A stretch of 47,183 nucleotides of DNA from Phycisphaerae bacterium (GTDB taxonomy: Bacteria > Planctomycetota > Phycisphaerae > Phycisphaerales > SM1A02): the NCBI GenBank assembly GCA_002717655.1, contig PBAY01000028.1:1-47183 (forward strand), written 5' to 3'. The notes under the pieces are model-generated. The model made no database searches. It saw only the letters and a list, made by a program, of their open reading frames with translations, and was not told where the DNA came from. Below, one piece after another: positions 16,446 to 23,499 of this stretch. The position numbers were made by a program, and so were the translations under genes. Positions within the stretch are counted from its first letter, which is position 1, and each line of letters begins with the position of its first letter.

Positions 16446-17827
16446 TCCGATTGCCGGCCTGCGCTACTGTTGTGATGCTGCATTGCCTGATGGCCATGGC
16501 CGCCATTGGTGCGGAGCCATGCGCCACAGATCTTTCCTTGAGCGATGAGGCCACGGATGAGGCGATGATCGGAACGTCTGTTGCCATTGATGGCGAGTGG
16601 GCGGTTGTGGGCGCACCCCTCGATACCGGTAATGGTTGGGCCAGTGGCGTGGCGTATGTCTACCGATGGGAGGCTGATGCCTGGTTGCTGGATGCTCGAC
16701 TCATCGCGGATGATGGTGAGATCGGAGACATGTTCGGGGTGAGTGTCGATATCAAGGGTGACAGGATCATTGTCGGTTCGTGGTTTGATAACGATGCCGG
16801 GAGCAATTCAGGCTCCGCCTACATCTTTGATCGAACCGAGGGGACTGGCTGGGAGCAGGCGGCCAAGATCGTGATGCCTGATGCGCAGGCTGAAGATGTC
16901 TTTGGCCGAACCGTGGCGCTGGGCGATGAATTTTGTGCCATTGGTGCGCCGCTGGATGATGATCAGGGCCAGTCTTCCGGGTCCGTGGTCGTCTTTGACC
17001 GGGATTCCACAGGCGGCTGGAGCTTTGTTGCGAAACTGGCCCATCCCGGTGGAGGCGGGGGAGACCAGCTTGGCCTCTCCCTCACGATTGACGGTGATCG
17101 CATTCTTGCAGGTGCTCCATGGTCCAATGATGGTCGGGGCGAGGTCCACCTCTGGGAACGATTCGCTGCCTGGACCCATGTCTGGATGATGACGATGGAA
17201 TCAGTGGGGTCGCCCGATGACTATTTCGGTTTCAGCGTTGCGCTTGATGGCGACCGCATGGCGGTCGGCACCTATCGCGATGACAGCTTTGGTCTTGATG
17301 CCGGAAGTATCTGGATCATGAGCAAGGTGTTCGATGGATGGGCCTTTGAGAAGTATCCACCTCCAGATCCTCAATCCGGAGCCATGTTCGGTGTGTCGAT
17401 CGATCTCTCTGGAGATCTCCTGCTGGCAGGTGCGTACTACGGTCAGGTTGATGGTCTTTCAACCGGCACAGTTGACATCATGAGCTTGGCAGATACTCAA
17501 TGGGTTCCCGCTGGTTCTCTTGAGGGAAGTGGCCTTGTTGCTGGAGCGGAGTTCGGCTGGTCGGTGGCCTTGGATGGGGATCGGGCGCTCGTTGGCGCCC
17601 CGTATCAGAGTCCTGTCGGAGACCTGCAGGCCTGGTCTGGTCTGCTCGTGAATTGCAATTGCCCTGCTGATGTCACGGGCGATGGGCAGGTAGGTGTCGA
17701 CGATATTCTTGCTGTACTCGAGGCCTATGGATCAACCTGTACCTCCTGTGAAGCAGATCTTGACGGTGATGGTCAGGTTGGTGTCGATGACATTCTTCTT
17801 GTCATTGCCGGCTGGGCCAGTTGCTGA
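16442..17827 (+). CDS. Secreted FG-GAP beta-propeller protein with dockerin-like C-terminus
   Basis: After a signal peptide (about 1-24) there are seven repeats of the form FGxSVxxxGDRxxVGAP: GTSVAIDGEWAVVGAP, FGVSVDIKGDRIIVGS, FGRTVALGDEFCAIGAP, LGLSLTIDGDRILAGAP, FGFSVALDGDRMAVGT, FGVSIDLSGDLLLAGA and FGWSVALDGDRALVGAP. That is the number expected for a closed seven-bladed propeller like integrin-alpha heads. The C-terminus (about 406-461) contains DVTGDGQVGVDDILAV and DLDGDGQVGVDDILLV and ends GWASC. The GTG start overlaps the previous stop in GTGA, implying translational coupling. The role is probably binding or structural at the cell surface; no enzyme motif is seen. Confidence 0.85.
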   Translation: MIRLPACATVVMLHCLMAMAAIGAEPCATDLSLSDEATDEAMIGTSVAIDGEWAVVGAPLDTGNGWASGVAYVYRWEADAWLLDARLIADDGEIGDMFGVSVDIKGDRIIVGSWFDNDAGSNSGSAYIFDRTEGTGWEQAAKIVMPDAQAEDVFGRTVALGDEFCAIGAPLDDDQGQSSGSVVVFDRDSTGGWSFVAKLAHPGGGGGDQLGLSLTIDGDRILAGAPWSNDGRGEVHLWERFAAWTHVWMMTMESVGSPDDYFGFSVALDGDRMAVGTYRDDSFGLDAGSIWIMSKVFDGWAFEKYPPPDPQSGAMFGVSIDLSGDLLLAGAYYGQVDGLSTGTVDIMSLADTQWVPAGSLEGSGLVAGAEFGWSVALDGDRALVGAPYQSPVGDLQAWSGLLVNCNCPADVTGDGQVGVDDILAVLEAYGSTCTSCEADLDGDGQVGVDDILLVIAGWASC

Positions 17828-18121
17828 ATCTGTATTTAGCCAGTTGATCGCATCCATTCGCCTTTGGTTGTCAGTGCACAGGCATCTGATCCGATCTCGT
17901 GCTAGATGCTGTCGAGCAATATCTAATCCCGGAACAATCACAACCAGATTGTGGATAAGCAGGGGATTGACAATTCTCAATTCCCATGCGTGACCAATTG
18001 TCAAGCAACGGGTTACGTTCAATTCGCTTCAGCTCAATTCTGGATGACTTTCCATCACCTGCATCTCATCCTGGAATCGGCATAATGGCAACGTCCGATA
18101 GCACCATGCAAAAAAGGGGGG
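17828..18121. other. Intergenic region with operator-like inverted repeat
   Basis: This 294-base stretch precedes a regulator gene. It holds a perfect 9-bp inverted repeat, TTGACAATT (17967-17975) and AATTGTCAA (17996-18004), with 20 bases between, and an A6G7 run at 18110-18122. It appears more AT-rich than nearby genes. No gene is seen. Confidence 0.5.
17967..18004. promoter_or_regulatory. Perfect 9-bp inverted repeat, candidate operator
   Basis: TTGACAATT and AATTGTCAA are exact reverse complements centred about 135 bases before the regulator gene. The 29-base centre-to-centre spacing is close to three helical turns, compatible with a dimer or two dimers on one DNA face. The left half begins with a TTGACA hexamer, but no -10 box follows at 17 bases. 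The regulator immediately downstream is a candidate ligand. Confidence 0.4.
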
Positions 18122-18766
18122 GTGAACGGACCGGAAGGGGTGAGTAAGGTGATTGATTCAGTTCTTGAAATAAAGCCCATTGCCAGCAAGGCGACTGCCG
18201 AGCCGCAGGCTCTTTACACGACCGGCGAAGTGGCTGCCAGGACAGGTCTTTCCCAGCAGACCATCATTCGTTGCTTTGATTCAGGGCGAATCGGTGGATT
18301 CCGTGTCCCGGGGTCCACTTCGCGTCGAATCACTCATGAAGCATTGGTCACCTTCATGAGGTCACATGGAATTCCCATGGTTGGCGAGTCGGATGCTGGA
18401 TACAGGATTCTTCTCATTGATGATGAGCAGGAAACGATTTCAGCCATTACGAAGGCATTGGAGGCGATGGATCGCATCGGCCTGGAAGTGGCAACCAGTG
18501 CATGGGAAGCGGGCTTGCTCGCTGCCTCTGCAAATCCTGATTTGGTGATAATCAGTGCACGGATGCCGGACCTGAACTTGGAGCAGGTCTGTCGAAGCCT
18601 GAAGGGCAGAAACGAACTGCAATCAATGCAACTTGTTGCATTGGCCCGACGGTATCGTCGAGAGGAGAAGGAGAAACTCCGGCAGCTTGGCGTTGATTCA
18701 TTTCTTCGTCCACCACTTCAGCCAGATGAAATCCTTGGATTGATTCCGGCGAAGCTCCGACACTGA
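18122..18766 (+). CDS. Helix-turn-helix regulator fused to a degenerate receiver domain
   Basis: Residues about 31-86 form an excisionase/MerR-like DNA-binding domain (LYTTGEVAARTGLSQQTIIRCFDSG followed by a GSTSRRI wing), here cited as the motif TTGEVAARTGLS. Residues about 94-212 are a response-regulator receiver fold with the acidic pair D100-D101 (LLIDDE). The phosphoacceptor position holds serine (S145 in LVIISARMPD). The conserved threonine/serine is A175, and the conserved lysine before proline is P197 (FLRPPL). It therefore should not be phosphorylated in the standard way. No histidine kinase is adjacent. The GTG start is uncertain: GTG codons at 18140 and 18149 are alternatives, and an ATG upstream is out of frame across an A6G7 run. 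Confidence 0.8.
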   Translation: MNGPEGVSKVIDSVLEIKPIASKATAEPQALYTTGEVAARTGLSQQTIIRCFDSGRIGGFRVPGSTSRRITHEALVTFMRSHGIPMVGESDAGYRILLIDDEQETISAITKALEAMDRIGLEVATSAWEAGLLAASANPDLVIISARMPDLNLEQVCRSLKGRNELQSMQLVALARRYRREEKEKLRQLGVDSFLRPPLQPDEILGLIPAKLRH

Positions 18767-18793
18767 TCGGGGGTCATGAAATCTGGATAGGTA

Positions 18794-18830
18794 AATCGAC
18801 CCCGGGAATGGCTTCCCGGGGTCGATTGTT
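18794..18830. terminator. Bidirectional terminator between the regulator and sod
   Basis: A perfect 15-bp stem, AATCGACCCCGGGAA with TTCCCGGGGTCGATT, closes a TGGC loop, followed on the plus strand by TTGTTCTTTT. It separates convergent genes. Confidence 0.85.
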
Positions 18831-18853
18831 CTTTTGGTTCAGACTTCTGGATT

Positions 18854-19501
18854 TCAGGCGTTTACCGAGGCCGCTTTGACTTCTGCATATCGTGTTGCGA
18901 CAGCGTCCCAGTCAACCACATTCCAGAATGCATTGATGTAGTCGGGGCGACGATTCTGATAGTTCAGGTAGTAGGCATGTTCCCAGACATCCAGCCCGAG
19001 GATTGGCGTGCAGCCGCCCTCGCAGCCGCAGACCCCTGGCATGAGTGGGTTGTCCTGGTTTGGCGTGGAGGTGACGCAGAGTCCATCGCCACAGACGCAG
19101 AGCCATGCCCAGCCGGAACCGAAACGTGTGGCAGCGGCATCGGCGAACTTCGCCTTGAATTCCTCGAGCGAGCCGAATGAGGAATCAATGGCTGCAGCCA
19201 GATCGCCTTGTGGAGCACCTCCGCCATTGGCGCTCATGATGCTCCAGAAAAGACTGTGGTTGGCATGGCCGCCGCCATTGTTGCGGACGGCGCCTCGGAT
19301 GGCCTCCGGTACGGAGTCGAGTTTGCTAATCAGTTCTTCGATCGACATCGCGGCAAGGTCATCGTGGCCTTCCAGCGCTGCATTGACTTTGGCGACATAG
19401 CCTGCGTGGTGCTTGTCGTGATGGATTTCCATCGTGCGGGCATCCACATGTGGTTCAAGGGCGTCGAATGAATAGGGTAGATCGGGAAGTGTGTAGGCCA
19501 T
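18854..19501 (-). CDS. sodA: Superoxide dismutase, Fe/Mn family, with cysteine-rich insertions
   Basis: The enzyme dismutates superoxide to oxygen and hydrogen peroxide. Metal ligands are H27 (EIHHDKHH), H82 ([11 protein letters not shown]), D171 and H175 ([10 protein letters not shown]). The NHSLFW and [10 protein letters not shown] patterns favour the manganese or cambialistic type. The start at 19501 is supported by GGAG eight bases upstream and by the usual [10 protein letters not shown] opening; an upstream ATG adds seven odd residues. Unusually, the beta-sheet region contains six cysteines: C135, C137 and C142 in one hairpin ([11 protein letters not shown]) and C158, C160 and C164 in the adjacent loop ([12 protein letters not shown]), where normal enzymes have none. 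No signal peptide is seen, so it is probably cytoplasmic. Confidence 0.93.
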   Translation of the reverse strand: MAYTLPDLPYSFDALEPHVDARTMEIHHDKHHAGYVAKVNAALEGHDDLAAMSIEELISKLDSVPEAIRGAVRNNGGGHANHSLFWSIMSANGGGAPQGDLAAAIDSSFGSLEEFKAKFADAAATRFGSGWAWLCVCGDGLCVTSTPNQDNPLMPGVCGCEGGCTPILGLDVWEHAYYLNYQNRRPDYINAFWNVVDWDAVATRYAEVKAASVNA

Positions 19502-19688
19502 GGTGTGTACTCCAGGTCTCATGTGCTTGGCAATGGCCGATCAAGGCCATGGATTCGAGTTGGGAGTATAGGTTCCCGGCACATCAGAGGATGCCTGAAA
19601 GCTCGGGGATCTCATCCAGAATGGGTTTGCGGTAGCCTAGGGGTACAAATCATCGCTCCAGCACCCAATTCAGGACAGTGAACTCATC

Positions 19689-19823
19689 ATGAATACCGAT
19701 TCCACATCAGGCAATCTTCAGAATCAGTCCAATGAAGCGAGCGAGTTTGGTTGTTGGAAGTGGATCTTTGTCGGGCTGATCCTGATTGTGGCTGCAGCTC
19801 TTGGATTTCTTGTTCTTGTCTAG
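19689..19823 (+). CDS. 44-residue single-pass membrane peptide
   Basis: A short frame encodes a polar, asparagine/serine-rich N-terminus (about 20 residues), then C-W-K-W, then one long hydrophobic segment, IFVGLILIVAAALGFLVLV, ending at the stop. This is the pattern of small tail-anchored membrane peptides. AGGA lies about 13 bases before the ATG, which is a loose fit. It converges with an esterase gene, leaving 15 bases. No homologue is recognised. Confidence 0.45.
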   Translation: MNTDSTSGNLQNQSNEASEFGCWKWIFVGLILIVAAALGFLVLV

Positions 19824-19838
19824 CAAGTGAACCTGCCG

Positions 19839-20516
19839 CTATGGCCTCAGGAAAGCCGAGGTCCATGCCTGGAATGCTTCCGCTCCATTTGGACCGATTC
19901 CATGTCCGATCGGTTCTTCGATCCAGGTCAAATTGCAGGCGGTGGACTCATAGAAGTCGCGAATTGCATGTCCATTCTGGACAGGAATCAGATCATCGTG
20001 TGATCCATGGGCAACTAGCACTGGCAGCCCGTCAGGTACGTTTGATCTTGCCTCGGACTCATCGCTGATCAATTCTGGGACAAGGCGGCCACTGAACCCA
20101 GCAATTCCTGCCAGAGGAATCCGTGCGTGGAGCAACAGTGCATGCGCCAGCATGGCTCCCTGGCTGAATCCCATGACCATGACCTGATTCGGATCCCCGT
20201 CATGTTGTTCCACGGCATTGCTGATAAAGGTGGCTGCGAGTTCAACTGCATCCCGTGCGCCATCAGAGTCATATTGAATCTGTCCAGTTTGATCCTGATG
20301 GAGATGGAACCAGGCGCAGCCTCCTGGATACCCGATCTGCCGTAGATCATGAGGTGCTTGAGGGCTGATGATGTGGAATCTGGGGTCGATCAGATTGGCG
20401 AGGCCGAAAAGATCATGCATGTCGGCTCCGTAGCCATGCAGAAGAAACAGCATCGGCGACTTGCTGGGGCCGGTCTTCTCGGGGGGTCGTTGGATATATT
20501 CAAGAGGTAAGGTCAT
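19839..20516 (-). CDS. Phospholipase/carboxylesterase-family hydrolase
   Basis: The 225-residue alpha/beta hydrolase belongs to the cytosolic carboxylesterase/lysophospholipase (acyl-protein thioesterase-like) family. LLHGYGAD (about 25-32) supplies the oxyanion hole. The nucleophile is S118 in GFSQG, the acid is probably D174 in HGSHDDLIP, and the base is H205 in EPIGHGIG. The order and spacing are standard for the family and the length matches. There is no signal peptide, so it is presumably cytoplasmic. The substrate cannot be read from sequence; short-chain esters are typical. It is divergent from the DUF4870 gene, with only 35 bases between starts. Confidence 0.88.
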   Translation of the reverse strand: MTLPLEYIQRPPEKTGPSKSPMLFLLHGYGADMHDLFGLANLIDPRFHIISPQAPHDLRQIGYPGGCAWFHLHQDQTGQIQYDSDGARDAVELAATFISNAVEQHDGDPNQVMVMGFSQGAMLAHALLLHARIPLAGIAGFSGRLVPELISDESEARSNVPDGLPVLVAHGSHDDLIPVQNGHAIRDFYESTACNLTWIEEPIGHGIGPNGAEAFQAWTSAFLRP

Positions 20517-20551
20517 TTGTTGCTAGGCTACCTTGAACAGGAGATTCTCGC

Positions 20552-20962
20552 GTGACTGAACATGAGCCAGTGCCAATCAATGATTCCGCTGAATCGACAG
20601 CCAAGTTTACGCCTCGTCGGATTGCAGATGAAGCATCCGGCGCTTCGGCAGACCAGCGCACGCTCGCGATGCTCGCCCATCTTCTTGGGATCGTGTCCGG
20701 GCCAGTCGGGGCATTCGTGATCTATCTTGTGAAGAAGAATGATGACTTCGTTGGCGATGCTTCACGGGAAGCGCTCAACTTCCAGTTGTCACTGATCATC
20801 GTCTATGTCATCGGAGCGATACTCACGTCAATTCTCATCGGTGTTTGGATCATCGTTGCGGCCCAGATTCTCAATGTGGTCTTCTGTATTGTTGCGGCAA
20901 GTCAGGCCTACGATGGAATTCGATACCGCTATCCACTGGCGTTGCGGCTGATTTCTGGCTGA
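20552..20962 (+). CDS. DUF4870 (Tic20-like) membrane protein
   Basis: The 136-residue product has a soluble N-terminus (about 40 residues) followed by three to four hydrophobic segments: LAMLAHLLGIVSGPVGAFVIYLV, a loop with KKNDDFVGDASREALNFQ, then LSLIIVYVIGAILTSILIGVWIIVAA and a final helix. The central motif (DxFVxxHAREALNFQ-like) and helix arrangement define DUF4870, a family of small integral membrane proteins of unknown role. The GTG start has AGGAG eight bases upstream. It is likely a plasma-membrane protein. Neighbouring genes do not suggest a function. Confidence 0.82.
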   Translation: MTEHEPVPINDSAESTAKFTPRRIADEASGASADQRTLAMLAHLLGIVSGPVGAFVIYLVKKNDDFVGDASREALNFQLSLIIVYVIGAILTSILIGVWIIVAAQILNVVFCIVAASQAYDGIRYRYPLALRLISG

Positions 20963-21027
20963 GAATCAGTCGCTTGATGCAGCCCGCTCCTCGTTGAAAT
21001 CCTGTTTTTGATTCTGGAATTGATTCC

Positions 21028-22134
21028 ATGCCTCTGGTCTATGCTTCGACAAGTCGCTACACCCAGGGGCCGGGCGTCACCGAATCACTTGGCGATGAAC
21101 TCCGCTTTCTTGGACTGAGTGGGCCGATCATCATCGTGTCCGGGCCGACAACTGCTCGGCTGCTCAAGACCGTCTGGGAAAGGGTCCTTGAACAGGCATC
21201 GATGAGTCATGAGATTCATGAGTTTTCGGGCGAATGCACAAGAGCCGAAATCAATCTGATCAAGGAACTTGCTCTGGAAAAAGGCGCCAGGGTGATTCTT
21301 GGCGCTGGGGGCGGAAAGGCGATCGATGCGGCGCGAGCAGCAGCAGCGATGGCTGATTGTTCATTCGTCAGCTGCCCGACGGTTGCTTCAACAGACTCTC
21401 CTTGCAGCGCGTTGTCAGTCATCTACGACGAACATGGTGTCTATCAAGGGTTCGACTCATTCGGCATGAATCCAGCCCTTGTTCTGGTTGATACGGCGGT
21501 GATCATCAAGGCTCCGGAGCGTTATTTCGTCGCTGGAATGGGTGATGCGCTTGCAACAGTGTTCGAGGCACGTGCCTGTATTCAGGCGAATCAGGAAAAC
21601 CTTCGTGGAGGTTTCTCGACGATTGCAGCTAGAGAAATTGCAGAAGCCTGCTATCAGACCATCATGAATGATGGCCGGCAGGCACTGGAGGATCTGAGGT
21701 CTGGTATTCCAACACCGGTATTCGAGCGGGTTGTCGAGGCCAACACGCTTCTTTCTGGAATTGGATTTGAATCTGCAGGATTGGCGGCCGCCCATGGTAT
21801 TCATAACGCCATGACGGTTGCTCCCGGCACGCACTCCTGTCTGCATGGAGAAAAGGTCAGCTTCGGCGTGATGGTCCAGCTTGTTCTTGAATCTCAGCCT
21901 GATGAGTTGATTGATTCAGTTTCAGATTTCTGTATTGATGTCGGCCTTCCGATCACCCTCGCAGGTGTTGGTCTCTCGAGCGAAGACAGGGATACCTTGA
22001 ATCTGATCGTTCAGGCAGCGATTGCACCAGGAAGTCTGATCTACAACGAGCCATTCGAGATCTCAGCAGACCTGTTGATGGACGCGATACTGGAAGCGAA
22101 CAAGCGTGGTGAAGCGGCATCTGCTCAGGCTTGA
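21028..22134 (+). CDS. gldA: Glycerol dehydrogenase-like iron-containing alcohol dehydrogenase
   Basis: This NAD-linked enzyme family oxidises glycerol to dihydroxyacetone or related polyols. The 368-residue product shows the nucleotide-binding GAGGGKAIDAARAAA (about 93-107) and STDSPCSALSVIY, the segment typical of GldA. Metal ligands are at D173 (GMGDALAT), H256 (AAHGIHN) and H273 (CLHGEKVSFG), as in zinc-dependent glycerol dehydrogenase. Length is right for the family. It has no neighbours for glycerol uptake or dihydroxyacetone kinase, so the physiological substrate could be another small polyol. Its stop TGA abuts the reversed stop of the transporter gene with no spacer. Confidence 0.87.
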   Translation: MPLVYASTSRYTQGPGVTESLGDELRFLGLSGPIIIVSGPTTARLLKTVWERVLEQASMSHEIHEFSGECTRAEINLIKELALEKGARVILGAGGGKAIDAARAAAAMADCSFVSCPTVASTDSPCSALSVIYDEHGVYQGFDSFGMNPALVLVDTAVIIKAPERYFVAGMGDALATVFEARACIQANQENLRGGFSTIAAREIAEACYQTIMNDGRQALEDLRSGIPTPVFERVVEANTLLSGIGFESAGLAAAHGIHNAMTVAPGTHSCLHGEKVSFGVMVQLVLESQPDELIDSVSDFCIDVGLPITLAGVGLSSEDRDTLNLIVQAAIAPGSLIYNEPFEISADLLMDAILEANKRGEAASAQA

Positions 22135-23100
22135 TCAGTTGTTGCTTCCAATTCTTGCGAGACCGATGCCAACCAGAACGATCATGCCTGCAAGAATCTG
22201 CATGGCATTCAGTGCTTCTCCAAGAATCAGCCATCCCCAGCAGGCGGCTCCAACAGGTTGAAGCAGGAGTGTCACGGCAGCCAGACTTGCTGGAAGTCCG
22301 GCCAGAGAAAGCACGATCAGCCCCTGTCCGAGGCAGTGTGGTATGACCGCAAGCAGGATCAGATAGATCCATGCATCAGCTTGATCGGGGATGATTGTTT
22401 CTCCGCTGATGGCGGTACAGATCAGCAGGAATACTGCGCCGACACCCGTGACGCAGACCATGACAGTCAATGCTCCGAAGCTCTGTCGAATCTTCTTGAT
22501 AGAAAGCAGGTATGACGCGTACCAGAATGCCGTGAACAGCGCGAGAAGATCGCCCACGAGCGGAGATCTGCCTTCCGTCGACTCGGGTCCAGACCACATC
22601 AGTATGGCAACGCCTGCGAGTGCCATTACTCCGCCTGCGGCAAATTGCCAGCCCAGTCTTTCCTTGAGTACGAGCCACCCTACGAATCCAACCAGCACGA
22701 CTTCCAGATTGGCCAGCAGTGTCGCATTGGCCGCGGTCGTCAGTGGAAATGAAAGATGCCAGGTAAGCAGATCAAATCCGAAGATGACGCCCGGCAGAAT
22801 CAACCAGACGGGTGAGATCTTCTTCTCATGAGTTGCCTGCTTGATTCTGGGTAGAAGAATCAGCCAGACGATCAGAAGAATCGGGAAGGCGAAGAACATC
22901 CTCCAGAAGCCAGTTGCAATAGGGCCAACGGTGGAAGCATCCATCGCCATCTTCGGCAGGATTGGCGCGAAGGCTACAGCGAGTGCCCCGATGATCAGGG
23001 TGATCATGGGGCCGCGCAGAGACCCTTGTCGGTCATGCTCAGGATGAGGCGGATTGTGGGGGCTCATGTTCCGCTGGGTTGTATCAGGATCACTGGTCAT
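22135..23100 (-). CDS. EamA-family drug/metabolite transporter
   Basis: The 321-residue protein has about ten hydrophobic membrane segments arranged as two EamA repeats. The first begins TLIIGALAVAFAPILPKMA and includes GFWRMFFAFP. The second begins near VGDLLALFTAFWYASYLLSIKKI and includes SLAAVTLLLQPVGAACWGWLILGE, a classic EamA signature (LxPVxAxLxxxxxLGE). Substrates vary across the family (amino acids, nucleotide sugars, drugs) and cannot be predicted. The N-terminal 30 residues are polar and proline-rich; a later methionine (MITLIIGAL, residue 32) could be the real start. It is convergent with gldA and divergent from a lipoprotein gene. Confidence 0.87.
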   Translation of the reverse strand: MTSDPDTTQRNMSPHNPPHPEHDRQGSLRGPMITLIIGALAVAFAPILPKMAMDASTVGPIATGFWRMFFAFPILLIVWLILLPRIKQATHEKKISPVWLILPGVIFGFDLLTWHLSFPLTTAANATLLANLEVVLVGFVGWLVLKERLGWQFAAGGVMALAGVAILMWSGPESTEGRSPLVGDLLALFTAFWYASYLLSIKKIRQSFGALTVMVCVTGVGAVFLLICTAISGETIIPDQADAWIYLILLAVIPHCLGQGLIVLSLAGLPASLAAVTLLLQPVGAACWGWLILGEALNAMQILAGMIVLVGIGLARIGSNN

Positions 23101-23146
23101 CAGCCTGCTAGACTACCGGTCGATTCACGATATGGAGATATTTCCG

Positions 23147-23428
23147 ATGAACAAGCCCCTGATATTCGTTTCCCTGATCGCTGCTTCCGTTTCATTTGGT
23201 TGCAACAATGCTGGCATTGGTGCAGGAGCAGGTGCCGGTATTGGCGCCCTCGCAGGCCAGGCCATTGGTGGGAATACAGGTTCGACGCTGATTGGTGCAG
23301 GTGCTGGAGCTGCAGCTGGGTATGTCATTGGAAATGAGATGGACAAATCCCAGGCTGAAAAAGACCGTCAGCGAATGCAGCGGGAAATCGATGAGAATCG
23401 TCGCCAATCCAACAACTACGATCAGTGA
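23147..23428 (+). CDS. Glycine-zipper lipoprotein
   Basis: The 93-residue product starts with a signal ending in a lipobox (ASVSFGC), so C19 is probably lipidated. A glycine/alanine-rich segment follows, GAGAGAGIGALAGQAIGG then GAGAGAAAGYVIGNEM, of the glycine-zipper type found in outer-membrane-associated proteins (Rick_17kDa and YMGG-like families). The C-terminus is charged (KSQAEKDRQRMQREIDENRR), probably a short coiled coil. ATG at 23147 is chosen for the lipobox distance and GGAG nine bases upstream; the frame is open further upstream but would bury the signal. It probably inserts into or stabilises the outer envelope. Confidence 0.82.
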   Translation: MNKPLIFVSLIAASVSFGCNNAGIGAGAGAGIGALAGQAIGGNTGSTLIGAGAGAAAGYVIGNEMDKSQAEKDRQRMQREIDENRRQSNNYDQ

Positions 23429-23499
23429 ATTGACATCTGTTTCTTGGTGTCCCAGATGACCTGTTGTGAGCATCGCCTTGCTCGGGTGGATGTGTCCCT

